A stretch of DNA of 23,136 nucleotides from an uncultured Prevotella sp. (GCA_937906495.1 CALCVT010000064.1:1-23136); one strand, 5' to 3'. Counted from the stretch's first letter, positions 6,905-15,750 are shown. Notes: a model not told the origin generated them from the letters alone. Program-made: numbers and translations.

Positions 6905-7855
6905 TTAAGAATTACCCCCCCGTTTCGTATTACTTACTCCCTCAATAACGATTCCATATTCTTTTCTCAACATTTCTTTTATCTTCTCCTTGTCCGTACC
7001 GCAGGCTTTCTTCACTTCATACACCTTGGCATCGACCAAGGTGCGATACCACCAGCCTTGGAGGAAATCCCATAAAAAACCTTCTTTGCCATCGAGGAAG
7101 CCCATTTTAAAGAAATAGCGGTAACAGAAGTAGGCGAACGAGCGCCAGAATAGGGGCTTTTTCGCATAAGCCAGTTTTTTCCTACGCTTGGCTAATGCTT
7201 GCTTATCTATTTGAGAGATATCAGTATGCACAGCTGAGCCTGTTAAATCGAACTCAATGTCCAACAAGTCAACAGCCTCTCGAATGGCATAACCTACATG
7301 CTTTTGGGTCCACCACGAAAGGTTGTTCAGATTGTCATCACAAAAGGCATGTTCAAATTCAATGCTTTCTCCTTCAAGCAGTTCCAAATGCTCATCCATC
7401 ATACGCACTTCACTCTTTGCTTTTCCGTTTTGAAAGATTCGAAGCATTTTTATGCCTTTGGCTATACCATGGTTGATGCAACGTCCCAAAAATACCCTTT
7501 GCAAGGGAATTACAATACCAGTATATTTATTCGTATCCAAATTGGGTAACTTCTGCTGCAGTTCCTTTATCAAATCGGGAGTTAGATACTCGTCTGCATC
7601 CAGTCTTAGCACCCACATAGTTTGAATCGGCGCATTTTCAAGTGCCCAATTAAACTGACCGGCATATTTAGTAGCCGGCCAGGCATGCTGAAGGACTTGC
7701 ACATTGGGAAATTCCTTCGCTATCTCGCAGGTCTTGTCCGTAGAAAAACAATCGATAACAAAAACCTCTTTGACCTCCGGACTTATTTTATCCAAGCAAC
7801 GGCGAATGTGCAATTCCTCGTTATAGGTCAGAATGATTACGGTAATATCCAACAT
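6905..7855 (-). CDS. GT2 glycosyltransferase, WaaE/KdtX-like (copy 2)
   Basis: This 316-residue paralogue of the neighbour at 5939-6859 has ITVIILTYNEELHIRRCL at residues 4-21, VIDCFSTDKT, the DXD motif in RLDADEY (84-90), MMDEHLEL and the same C-terminal LQGWWYRTLVDAKVYEVKK block. Its tail is longer and ends NTKRGGNS. Two segments of DNA are almost identical in the pair: 47 bases at the N-terminal motif and 87 bases with 3 mismatches at the C-terminal motif. Tandem duplication, with gene conversion of those blocks, is the simplest explanation. The two enzymes probably add related sugars in sequence. Confidence 0.9.
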   Translation of the reverse strand: MLDITVIILTYNEELHIRRCLDKISPEVKEVFVIDCFSTDKTCEIAKEFPNVQVLQHAWPATKYAGQFNWALENAPIQTMWVLRLDADEYLTPDLIKELQQKLPNLDTNKYTGIVIPLQRVFLGRCINHGIAKGIKMLRIFQNGKAKSEVRMMDEHLELLEGESIEFEHAFCDDNLNNLSWWTQKHVGYAIREAVDLLDIEFDLTGSAVHTDISQIDKQALAKRRKKLAYAKKPLFWRSFAYFCYRYFFKMGFLDGKEGFLWDFLQGWWYRTLVDAKVYEVKKACGTDKEKIKEMLRKEYGIVIEGVSNTKRGGNS

Positions 7856-7884
7856 AATAATAAATACATAAAAAGTAATTTAGA

Positions 7885-8436
7885 CTATTCCAACTGACGT
7901 TTTTTAATCATTTTTGCTGGATTACCTCCGACTACTGTATAAGGTTCAATCGTCTTAGTCACTACGGAGGCAGCTGCAACAACAGAGAAATCGCCAATTG
8001 TAATACCTGGCAACACCAACGAAGAGGTAGCAATCCAACAACCTTCACCTATTGTTATAGGGCGAGTAACTAAATCAAAATGGACACTTTCTATATCATG
8101 ACTGCCTGTCAAGAGGTATACTTCTTTACCAATACAGGATTGTCTTCCTATCTTAATATAATTCATTGCATACGTCCAACTTCGTTCCCCTAAAGAGGCA
8201 CGTTCTCCCATTGATAAATTCCAGGGATAATCAATTTTTGCTGTCGGATGAAGTGAAGCAGACCAATCAACATGAGCTCCAAATAAACGAATTAGCGCAA
8301 CCCTATATTTTCTAAAGAATGTTGTATAGGAGGGGGTATAACGAAATAATGTTGCATTAACAAATTTCCAAAGCATATTAAGCAACTTATCTTTCAAAGG
8401 CATGCTACTGGTTTGTATCGGAAAAAATTTTTCCAT
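7885..8436 (-). CDS. WcaF-like hexapeptide-repeat acyltransferase
   Basis: This 183-residue left-handed beta-helix acyltransferase of the colanic-acid WcaF type probably acetylates a sugar of the repeat unit from acetyl-CoA in the cytoplasm. Hexapeptide turns are visible from IKIGRQSCIGKEVYL through ITIGEGCWIATSSLVLPGITIGDFSVVAAASVV. The catalytic His is in TGSHD (about residue 113), and the usual end VVGGNPAKMIKKR is present. The ATG at 8436 is preferred to the TTG two codons upstream. The gene is AT-rich, unlike the two GT2 genes that follow it. Confidence 0.88.
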   Translation of the reverse strand: MEKFFPIQTSSMPLKDKLLNMLWKFVNATLFRYTPSYTTFFRKYRVALIRLFGAHVDWSASLHPTAKIDYPWNLSMGERASLGERSWTYAMNYIKIGRQSCIGKEVYLLTGSHDIESVHFDLVTRPITIGEGCWIATSSLVLPGITIGDFSVVAAASVVTKTIEPYTVVGGNPAKMIKKRQLE

Positions 8437-8487
8437 AATCAAAATGTGATTGTTTTAAAATACATTTCTTGATAACTTTCGCCAGGT

Positions 8488-9516
8488 TTAAATGGATGGA
8501 TTCATAATAAAATCAATCATATCATCCACCATATCTCTTATCTTTAATTGGCTCTTGGGTGATGTTCCATGTTCATATTTCTTTACAGCCTCTACAATAG
8601 ACTCCGCTCGATATGGATTAAAGACTTCTGAAGGCTCACAAACAGAATATGCATAAGGAAGATTGGCCGATATAACATCACATCCTGCATGCAGCGCCTC
8701 AATAATTCCTAAGCCCAAACTTTCATTACATGATGGATAGACAATAGACTTAGATTGTTGATATAATTTTATGACCTGCTCAAAAGGTATTGCTCCATGA
8801 TTTATTATACCCAAATTTTCTTTTTCAGCCTCTTTCAATTCATTATAAAAAAGATTATTACTTTCTTGCACTGTTAGATGCAAAGTTAAACGATATCCCT
8901 GCTTTTTTAGTTGACGCCAAGCCTCTAACAATACTTCATGCCCTTTTGCTTGAGTATAATACCCTATAAATACATAGTCTTTACCATGCTCCACATTTTT
9001 AAGTTCATCCAGTTCATGAGGAATCTTATAAATAGGGAACTGACGTACTTCCTTATTTTTGCAGGGTAAATATTTTTGAACTAAATTCTGAGTATGCTGT
9101 GTCTGTACAAGCCAAGTATCTGTATTCTTTGCATAATACTGCAAGAACAATTTCTTCAAATGATTTTTGATAGCCCTTTTGATTGTTACGGACTTGGGGT
9201 TCACCAACAAACTCACATTATGAAAATAGGTATGTACCTTACATGGCATCTTGATGGTTGGAGGTACATTCCCCATGCACAATACTGTACTAAAATGATC
9301 GCGATGCTGCTTGTAGAAAACTTTTCGCGGCCTTTCTGAAGCCTTCATAACTATAACCTGAGGAATATGTTCCTCTGAGTTAAATTTTGGCGCTCTCGAA
9401 TCTTTCAAGAGCACAAAATTAACTTTACGGCGAACTAAATTATCTACCAAATGGTTCAATATGCCCAATGCTCCACTCATGTGGATATAGAGTGAATCTA
9501 CTAATATCGGTTTCAT
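8488..9516 (-). CDS. GT4 (GT-B fold) glycosyltransferase
   Basis: This 342-residue GT-B enzyme of the glycosyl transferases group 1 / GT4 type carries DYVFIGYYTQAKGHEVLLEA, the usual start of the C-terminal Rossmann domain. It also has the nucleotide-sugar-binding pattern ESLGLGIIEAL, in which the two Glu residues of E-x7-E can be seen. The N-terminal domain opens MKPILVDSLYIHMSGA. I chose the ATG at 9516, 4 bases after the stop of the preceding gene; the longer frame would overlap that gene by 29 bases. The sugar specificity is unknown. The gene is AT-rich and sits between GC-rich neighbours. Confidence 0.88.
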   Translation of the reverse strand: MKPILVDSLYIHMSGALGILNHLVDNLVRRKVNFVLLKDSRAPKFNSEEHIPQVIVMKASERPRKVFYKQHRDHFSTVLCMGNVPPTIKMPCKVHTYFHNVSLLVNPKSVTIKRAIKNHLKKLFLQYYAKNTDTWLVQTQHTQNLVQKYLPCKNKEVRQFPIYKIPHELDELKNVEHGKDYVFIGYYTQAKGHEVLLEAWRQLKKQGYRLTLHLTVQESNNLFYNELKEAEKENLGIINHGAIPFEQVIKLYQQSKSIVYPSCNESLGLGIIEALHAGCDVISANLPYAYSVCEPSEVFNPYRAESIVEAVKKYEHGTSPKSQLKIRDMVDDMIDFIMNPSI

Positions 9517-9520
9517 GTTA

Positions 9521-10690
9521 TCACGCTTTACTGCAAGGCCCTTCGTCAATCGAAGTTTCCTTGCCGTTACTTAAATCTGCTATCAACTGCAACAAGCTTT
9601 CGGCCGCATGGCGGGGCGACCAGAGTTGCTGCACGGCTTCCTGACCTGCCTGACGGATGCGCAGCAGTTTGTCGGGGTGCTGCAGCAGGTCTTCTACCTT
9701 TTCGGTCAGGGAATCGAGAGCTTCAGCATCGGGGCGGCCAAAGGTCGAGTCAGTGCGCGGTGCCCGGAAGATGCAGCCGGTCTGCCCGTCCTGCACCAGG
9801 TAGGGCACCGAACCGATGGCCTCGCTGCCCACCAGAGCACAGCCGCTGCTCATGCTCTCGTTGGCCACGGCTCCCCAACCTTCGTTGCGGTCGCTGGTAA
9901 AAAGGAAAATGGCGTGTTGTTGCATGGCCGCCATCAGCTCGGCATTGGGCACATTGCCTTTGAGCTGCACCACATCGTCCACCTGCAGTTCCTGTACCAA
10001 GCGGCGGGTGGCCTCCTCGTATTCGCCGCTGCCGTACATATTCAGCGTAAAGCGATAGCCTTTTTCCTTGAGCCGATGAGCTAAGAGTACCGGTAATTCC
10101 GGATGTTTCAACTTCAAGTATCTTGCACACCACAAGAGTGGTGTGCTACTTGAAGTGGAAACATCCGGGGATGCTTCAACTTTGGGGTAATCCACGTGGA
10201 TAAAGTAGCCCCACTTGTAGCACTTGTCGCGGTACGTGCCCAGTTTCGCATCATCTTGCGCCGTAAAAGCACTGGCACAGAGCTTATATAAGGGCTTGCC
10301 TTGCCAACCCTTCAGTTGATAGTTCCACCAAAAAGCCTGTAAACGCGGAGAAAGTATATTCTTCCAACCCTGCTTTAGCCAACGCTCGCCCATTTGAAAA
10401 CTTAACAAGTTATACTTCATGCGTTCCTTCAGGTAAGGAAAAGACTCAGTACTTCCAAACACACAGACTTCTGCAGTTCGAAGCAACTCCATGGCTTTAG
10501 CATGCGAGGCTTTATCCCGCCAGGCCTGAATAAGGTATGGCCGTTGGGTATAGTCTTCAGTTGCTCCTTTGGTATCGCCCAAATCTGAGGTTTCAACAAA
10601 GGCATAGTCTTTACCCAAAAGGTTATAGAATTCATCGGCAACCGGTGCCTGGTGATGGTTTAGTACTACGGAATAGAATACGAGTTTCAT
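9521..10690 (-). CDS. GT4 (GT-B fold) glycosyltransferase, GC-rich
   Basis: This 389-residue GT4-type enzyme has an N-terminal domain from MKLVFYSVVLNHHQAP and a C-terminal domain from LLWCARYLKLKHPELPV. The E-x7-E motif is in NEGWGAVANESMSSG, preceded by FLFTSDR. The pattern resembles Bacteroidetes enzymes annotated as glycosyl transferases group 1. The ATG at 10690 is preferred to a TTG two codons earlier. The gene is much richer in G and C than its neighbours, which suggests separate acquisition. The coding sequence between the two domains contains a striking 31-bp quasi-palindrome (10099-10168), described separately. Confidence 0.88.
   Translation of the reverse strand: MKLVFYSVVLNHHQAPVADEFYNLLGKDYAFVETSDLGDTKGATEDYTQRPYLIQAWRDKASHAKAMELLRTAEVCVFGSTESFPYLKERMKYNLLSFQMGERWLKQGWKNILSPRLQAFWWNYQLKGWQGKPLYKLCASAFTAQDDAKLGTYRDKCYKWGYFIHVDYPKVEASPDVSTSSSTPLLWCARYLKLKHPELPVLLAHRLKEKGYRFTLNMYGSGEYEEATRRLVQELQVDDVVQLKGNVPNAELMAAMQQHAIFLFTSDRNEGWGAVANESMSSGCALVGSEAIGSVPYLVQDGQTGCIFRAPRTDSTFGRPDAEALDSLTEKVEDLLQHPDKLLRIRQAGQEAVQQLWSPRHAAESLLQLIADLSNGKETSIDEGPCSKA
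10099..10168. repeat. 31-bp quasi-palindrome within a glycosyltransferase gene
   Basis: The left arm (10099-10133) and right arm (10138-10168) are reverse complements over 31 bases, with one mismatch and a 4-base bulge (TCTT) in the left arm, around an AAGA loop. In the protein one arm encodes DVSTSSST (a linker) and the other encodes WCARYLKLKHPE (a conserved domain start). The transcript should fold into a very stable hairpin in mid-gene. Confidence 0.9.
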
Positions 10691-10698
10691 ACTCAATG

Positions 10699-11907
10699 TT
10701 AGATTGTTTTAATAACCTGTTTTTCCGGTTCATAGTCAATGGCGCTTCCGAGCACCAACCAAACCAAAAAGCACAGGTAACTACCTCCGGAAAAGATATG
10801 TCCTTCGGCAAACATATGTACCCCTAACAAGACTAAAAGACTACCGACTAAAGCTCCCATGGGCGTTTGCCGTAATAAGCTACGTTTTATGCCTCTGAAA
10901 AACAAGACGACAAAAAACAAGAAACCGAAAATGCCCGTCATTGACAAAAGCGCTAACCACGAGGAACCGGGTTCGATACCTCCGTCCAGGGTATAATTGT
11001 CACGGTCGGAAACGGCCACAAAACCAATTCCGAACAAAGGACTTGATTTCCACTCTTCTATTCGGAAGCTCCACTTTTCTCCACGGGAATCCAAGTTAAC
11101 GCCACTTTCAATACTACCTTTGTTCTTAGCAGTGATACCTTCTAAGGCACCGCCCCAAAAAGGAATGGTACTGGCAGAAACCAAAAGAACCAGTAAAAAA
11201 CGCTTCAAAACAAGCCCTTTATTCTTTGAAGAAAAATAGAACAAACAGATTTCAGCAAGAACTGTTGCTATTAACGAAGAACGCGAGGCTGCAAAAAGTA
11301 GAGAACCCGCACACATAACGGCCAAGCCCCAAAATACTTTTTTGCCGGATTGCAGAGCCACATAAGTACAGGCAACCAATGCCACCCCGCTGATTGGGCC
11401 CAACAGCATCGACTGACTGGTTAATCCGCCAAAGGTACCTGCCGTATTTTGAATATAGTCCAACTCACCGCCCGAGTAAGTATTCCGCATCATATTGATA
11501 CCCAAGAAATAGCAAACAAAGGATACTGCTGCAATCAAAATACAAAAAAACAACGAAGCCTTAAAGACCCTTGAGCGAAAGTATCGGGCCTTTGCATTTT
11601 GCAACAAGGGAGAAACCACAAGTAACAACAACACAAAAAAGCCATACCTCATCCACGAGTTAAATACCGGATTAGGATCGGCTATGATTAACGAGATGGG
11701 TATATAGAGCAAGAAGCATAACAAGAGATTGTCAAAACGAATACGCGAAGCCATCAGTTTAACAGCCAACAATATAAAGACCACGTTCGCCACTAACTCT
11801 ACCGGTCCGACATTAAAGCCCAATACGCGAGCTATAACCAAACCGGAAAAAAGAAACGGAAGCCATCCGTATTCAGAGGCCACAAATTGTTTGAACTTCT
11901 TAATCAT
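10699..11907 (-). CDS. wzy: Wzy/WaaL-type O-antigen polymerase or ligase
   Basis: This 402-residue polytopic membrane protein has about ten to twelve hydrophobic segments and a large extracytoplasmic loop at about residues 265-320. That loop contains SFRIEEWKSSPLFGIGF, the characteristic R...W...P.GIG pattern of the Wzy_C / O-antigen ligase superfamily. As the only such gene in the operon, which also has a Wzx flippase, it is best read as the repeat-unit polymerase. A ligase cannot be excluded by sequence. The ATG at 11907 overlaps the preceding acyltransferase stop by 8 bases, so the two are translationally coupled. Confidence 0.8.
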   Translation of the reverse strand: MIKKFKQFVASEYGWLPFLFSGLVIARVLGFNVGPVELVANVVFILLAVKLMASRIRFDNLLLCFLLYIPISLIIADPNPVFNSWMRYGFFVLLLLVVSPLLQNAKARYFRSRVFKASLFFCILIAAVSFVCYFLGINMMRNTYSGGELDYIQNTAGTFGGLTSQSMLLGPISGVALVACTYVALQSGKKVFWGLAVMCAGSLLFAASRSSLIATVLAEICLFYFSSKNKGLVLKRFLLVLLVSASTIPFWGGALEGITAKNKGSIESGVNLDSRGEKWSFRIEEWKSSPLFGIGFVAVSDRDNYTLDGGIEPGSSWLALLSMTGIFGFLFFVVLFFRGIKRSLLRQTPMGALVGSLLVLLGVHMFAEGHIFSGGSYLCFLVWLVLGSAIDYEPEKQVIKTI

Positions 11908-12403
11908 TGTACGATTTGACTTTTCTTGCCGGCACCCCCGCCAGCATTTGTTTATCGCCTGCTATCGTTCGGGATACAACGGCACCGGCAGCCACCACAC
12001 ATTTCTGACCGAGTACGACCCCGGGCAAAATCATCGAATTGGCACACAGCCAACATCCATTGCCTATAACCACATCTTTACTGATATCCGTAGCGGCTAC
12101 ATGATCTGCCTTCACATCAATGGTATGGGTACCGGTACCAATATAAACTCGCGGTGCGATATCTACGTTGCAACCTATTTCTACGCGAGATGAACAAGCA
12201 ATCAATGTTTGACATCCAATCCACGTATTATCTCCTATCACCAAATATCCGGAACCATAAATTTTCAGCGAGGAACTCAATTTGACATTATTCCCAATTT
12301 TGGCTCCAGCCATGCGCCACAAGCTACGTTTTAATGCAAAGAAACGCGTTTCGGGCAATAAAGGAATTAGTAAATTATTGATATGAACAATTAGACTTCT
12401 CAT
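11900..12403 (-). CDS. Hexapeptide-repeat (LbH) acetyltransferase
   Basis: This 167-residue left-handed beta-helix O-acetyltransferase has hexapeptide turns in YLVIGDNTWIGCQTLI, SRVEIGCNVDIAPRVYIGTG and KDVVIGNGCWLCANSMILPG. The likely catalytic His93 is in GTGTHTID. The C-terminal LAGVPARKVKSYND is the usual cap. It is distantly similar in layout to the WcaF-like enzyme at 7885-8436 but shorter at the N-terminus. Its stop overlaps the polymerase start by 8 bases. With the two membrane acyltransferases broken, this and the WcaF-like gene are the only intact acylation genes. Confidence 0.88.
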   Translation of the reverse strand: MRSLIVHINNLLIPLLPETRFFALKRSLWRMAGAKIGNNVKLSSSLKIYGSGYLVIGDNTWIGCQTLIACSSRVEIGCNVDIAPRVYIGTGTHTIDVKADHVAATDISKDVVIGNGCWLCANSMILPGVVLGQKCVVAAGAVVSRTIAGDKQMLAGVPARKVKSYND

Positions 12404-12410
12404 TTATATA

Positions 12411-13417
12411 TTAGTTAGTAACTTTCTTAACAATATATTTGTCCGATAAATATGTCAAACAAACGGACAATAAGACTACGACTATAAATACCAAGAACCA
12501 CAGGAACGTACTATCGAATTTTGAAACGCCCATTCTACTGAACACTTTCACGATAGTCATATGAAATAAGTAAATACCATAGCTCTGTTTTCCCAAGTAA
12601 TTAATCAATGGTACTTTCAAATTGGGTAATTTACAAATACCAATCCATGTCAGTAATGTAAAAACAAGTACTTTGGACGAAACAAATACTTTCGTTTCAA
12701 AAGGAGCGATGCTGATATTTATAAGGTATAAGAACAGCAATCCGCCTGCTGCATATAGCCAAACATTTTTCTCCTCCCCGTTAAATAATACAACAATATG
12801 CCTAAGAAAAAGGTTGGCAAGTTTACAATAATACAAAATGCCTGAAAGTAGGTATTCAGAAACTGATCGTTCGCCAATACTCCTGCAAAATAATGATTTC
12901 CAATATAAAAGTAAAGAGCAGAGGCTAACATAGACAGAAGCAATCCTATAAATGCACTTTTCAAGCTTCTTACGTATTTCCAGAGCAAAGGTACCAAAAG
13001 ATAAAAAATGACCAAAACAGCAACATACCACTCCACATATAAAATGGTATTGGTATAATGAGGAAATAAGCCATTACACATCAACAGGTGAGTAATTACA
13101 TTTCCCACTGTTACATTCTTATCATTTAATAAGCCCAATAAAACAGGACTTACTACAAGTATGCAGGCGATATAAAGCATGGGGGCTAAACGCAGATATC
13201 TTTTCTTCCAAAATCCATATAGGTTGTTTAATCCCCTATGTTCCAATGAACGCCAAGTTAAATAGGCAGAAATGATAAAGAATAAATGGGGCATGGAAGA
13301 TCCCAAACTTGCAACACTCCCCACTAGTGAGGAAGTACTCCAATAGCCATTAAAATGCACAGCAACGACCCAAAGGATTGCTATGCCTTTCAAAAAATCT
13401 AAGATGTGCAGCATCAT
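12411..13417 (-). pseudogene. Frameshifted acyltransferase-3 (OafA/YrhL-like) membrane protein
   Basis: Two overlapping frames together make one acyltransferase-3 protein of about 336 residues, the normal size. The first frame starts at 13417 (LDFLKGIAILWVVAVHFNGYW, with the conserved His) and is coherent to about PTFFLGILLYYL near 12790, then ends out of frame at 12719. The rest continues in the -1 frame from about NGEEKNVWLYAAGG to the stop at 12411, with LGKQSYGIYLFHM typical of the family's C-terminal half. One added base near 12765-12811 would restore the gene. Short A5/T5 tracts lie there, but no long homopolymer. The start shares ATGA with the upstream GT2 stop. A sequencing error, a true mutation or slippage are all possible. 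Confidence 0.85.
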
Positions 13418-14361
13418 TTTCGAACTTTATAAATTTGAAGATAAAGAGATAAAGAGAGATTCATCAACGTGTACTTAACCTTCAAGGAAGGGTTTAAGCC
13501 TGCTGTACTCAAGGGATAATAGGATTTTTGACGGTACACAGACAAAGGGAACATCTCCCGCTGATAATAGGCCAAAGATTGCGAAAAGGCAAAATTAACG
13601 TGTTGGATAATTGTTTGGTACGCCAAAGTGTCCTTAGCCACTTTCTCAGAAGCAAACCGGTATAAGGAATCGGCTACTACCAACAAATCCTTGCAACGCT
13701 TAGCATTTCGATTACTCTTCATGATACTGCCCGTTCGCTGAAGGTAGTTATAAACAACTTTATCGATATAGGCTATTCGCGATGCCAGGCAATATGCCCG
13801 GGGCGTAAATTCTTGATCTTCGTGCAAAATACCTTCATAAAATTTCAAACCATTTTTCAATAAGTAATCTCTTCTATATAAAGCAAGCCACGCCGCAGGA
13901 GGCATTCCAACCTTAGCAATAAAATCTTGACCGCAATAAATTCTTCCGGATTTCTCATGAGCTATATGGTAAGGGGCTATCTTCCCATCCTCATAAACCA
14001 ATTGCAGGTTCACACAAAGACAATCTAACTGACCTTTTTGCAGTGTATCAACCAACTCACCCAAACAATTTGGTGTAATCCAATCATCACTATCTACAAA
14101 CCATACGTACTCACCAAGCGCCTCCTTCAACCCGGTATTGCGGGCTGCGCTCAGTCCACCATTCGGACGGTGCACGAGGCGAATATTCGAAGCGGTTTGA
14201 GCATACTTTTCAACAATGGCTACTGAATTGTCTGGAGTACCATCATTCACCACCAGGATTTCAAACTCATCACTTCTCAAATCTTGTTGGAGGCACGACT
14301 CCAAACATTTAGCGATATACTGCTCTACATTATATACCGGTACGATAATCGATAATTTCAT
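13414..14361 (-). CDS. GT2 glycosyltransferase
   Basis: This 315-residue family 2 glycosyltransferase begins MKLSIIVPVYNVEQYIAKC. It has LVVNDGTPDNS near residues 37-47, NGGLSAARNTGL, and the DXD motif in FVDSDDW (about 88-94). It continues with LHEDQEFTPRAYCLA, a pattern frequent in enteric and Bacteroides GT2 enzymes of the EpsJ type. I used the ATG at 14361; the longer frame has 13 extra, family-unlike residues. Its stop codon overlaps the next start as ATGA. A 353-bp gap separates it from the upstream acyltransferase gene, the only real break in the operon. Confidence 0.9.
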   Translation of the reverse strand: MKLSIIVPVYNVEQYIAKCLESCLQQDLRSDEFEILVVNDGTPDNSVAIVEKYAQTASNIRLVHRPNGGLSAARNTGLKEALGEYVWFVDSDDWITPNCLGELVDTLQKGQLDCLCVNLQLVYEDGKIAPYHIAHEKSGRIYCGQDFIAKVGMPPAAWLALYRRDYLLKNGLKFYEGILHEDQEFTPRAYCLASRIAYIDKVVYNYLQRTGSIMKSNRNAKRCKDLLVVADSLYRFASEKVAKDTLAYQTIIQHVNFAFSQSLAYYQREMFPLSVYRQKSYYPLSTAGLNPSLKVKYTLMNLSLSLYLQIYKVRK

Positions 14362-14714
14362 ATTTACTTCAAGTACTAACCTGTTTCTATTTAAATTCAA
14401 CTAATCTCCCACCTATCAAAACAAATGGTTCAGAAAGTATGGCTGTATTACTATTCACAATAACAGTTTATCTATGCTTTCTCTACGTCTATATACGGAA
14501 GGGTATCGGTTGAGAATAAGAAGAATAAAGCATACTTATGAATATTGTGCGCTTCACACCATTTAAAAGCACACTTTGTAACCTCATGGAATGAAGTCAT
14601 TTTCATATGCAATATTCGAAGCACACGTTTACACTTAAATTCGATACGGATAAGCATTAAATCTACGCTCTAGGTAAAGTGAGAATAGTTCAGTTATCAA
14701 TGATTGTTGATTTG
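14362..14714. other. 353-bp AT-rich gap in the operon, no convincing gene
   Basis: This is the only long gap in an otherwise overlapping operon. One minus-strand frame (14657-14472, 61 codons, ending STDTLPYIDVEKA) is open, but it matches no family I recognise and has a Cys/His-scattered, AT-driven composition. I find no TAnnTTTG box and no strong hairpin. It may be the scar of a lost gene, or an internal regulatory region for the GT2 at 14361. Confidence 0.5.
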
Positions 14715-15748
14715 TTAGTTCTCCCCCAACAAAAGAAGTTTAGCTGACTTATTCTTGCGAATGGCGTAAATGGCAAAGTAACAAAAACATACAACTAAAA
14801 CTGCTAAGAAGGGGGTCAACATCCAATCGTAAACTAAAACTCTCAAAAACTGATTAGGCAACTGACTCAGCATTAACTCTACACGGCCTGCAAATATTTT
14901 CAATGCACCTTCAGCCAATATCACCTGAATACAATATATACCTAATGTCATGCTACCAATCTTCGCTAATAGCTGTATCAAACAATTATTTGAAAAACGA
15001 TTAGACAGTTTCTGAATAATAAAGAGTATAGTCAACGCACCTGTAATTCCTATGATTGTTCTTAAAACAAATGCTACATACGCTTCCTGTGTGTGAACTA
15101 CAGGATGCAGATAAAGATTGTAATCACAGCCATCAAATAATAGGAATAACACCAGATAGGACGCCGTTACCCCCCCATTATATATATATTTAATTTGTCC
15201 AACAGACCAAATAATCTGAGTGCAAATCCAGCAAGAAAGAAAGGCAGCATCGATATCGTACTGACATAATTCAATTGCTCCGCTAAAAACCATATCAACA
15301 ATCCATATACTCCTATTAAGCTATGATTGATTCTGTATAACAAATTACCTATCAATAAAATCAGATAACACATAAATAACGATTTCAAAAACCAATAGGA
15401 AGAAAACAAAGCACTACTTATATCACTTAAGCGCTGGAGGGTAAATGCAGCATGCCAAACCATAGCCATTCCGGCAACAATAATATACCACAGAACAGAA
15501 GGTACAATCAATTGACGGAATTTTCCGAATAGCACTGACCAAAACTCCTTCTTAAGGGATGAATAAGCAAAATAACCACTCACTAACATAAAAAGCGGCA
15601 TGTGAAAGGAAACTATAAATTGACTCAATACATCTGTCAACCAATAATCAGAATTAAGAGTAAGATTTTGTAAGATATGTCCCCAAACCACTAAAAAGAT
15701 AGCGACAGCTTTAGCGACATCCCAATAAAGGATTCTTGAATGATTCAT
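14715..15748 (-). pseudogene. Acyltransferase-3 broken at a G7 tract, possibly phase-variable
   Basis: Two frames make one membrane acyltransferase-3 protein. The first runs from the ATG at 15748 (RILYWDVAKAVAIFLVVWGHI, with the conserved His) to NIYIMGG and a TAA at 15167. The second continues VTASYLVLFLLFDGC to the stop at 14715. They meet at a run of seven G on the minus strand (15176-15170). With eight G the frame reads straight through, giving a normal-sized protein of about 344 residues. A TATATATATAT run is directly adjacent, and losing one TA would also restore the frame. This is the classic layout of a slipped-strand switch; a single sequencing error gives the same picture. If functional, it would O-acetylate the polysaccharide at the membrane. 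Confidence 0.85.
15170..15189. repeat. Adjacent simple repeats: C7/G7 and (TA)5.5
   Basis: Plus-strand C7 occupies 15170-15176 and TATATATATAT occupies 15179-15189. Together they sit exactly where the reading frame of the acyltransferase gene breaks. Both tracts are prone to slippage during replication. Confidence 0.9.
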
Positions 15749-15750
15749 TT

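Noticed and set aside
9750..10133. 127-codon minus-strand frame inside the GC-rich GT4 gene
   Set aside because: It is a shadow in another frame of a gene with clear GT-B motifs; long shadow frames are expected in GC-rich DNA.
12765..12811. Programmed -1 ribosomal frameshift in the first acyltransferase pseudogene
   Set aside because: No X-XXY-YYZ slippery heptamer is in the zero frame and no following stem is evident; mutation or sequencing error is simpler.
14472..14657. 61-codon minus-strand frame in the operon gap
   Set aside because: No recognisable domain, no clear start signal and AT-driven composition; kept only as a note in the gap entry.
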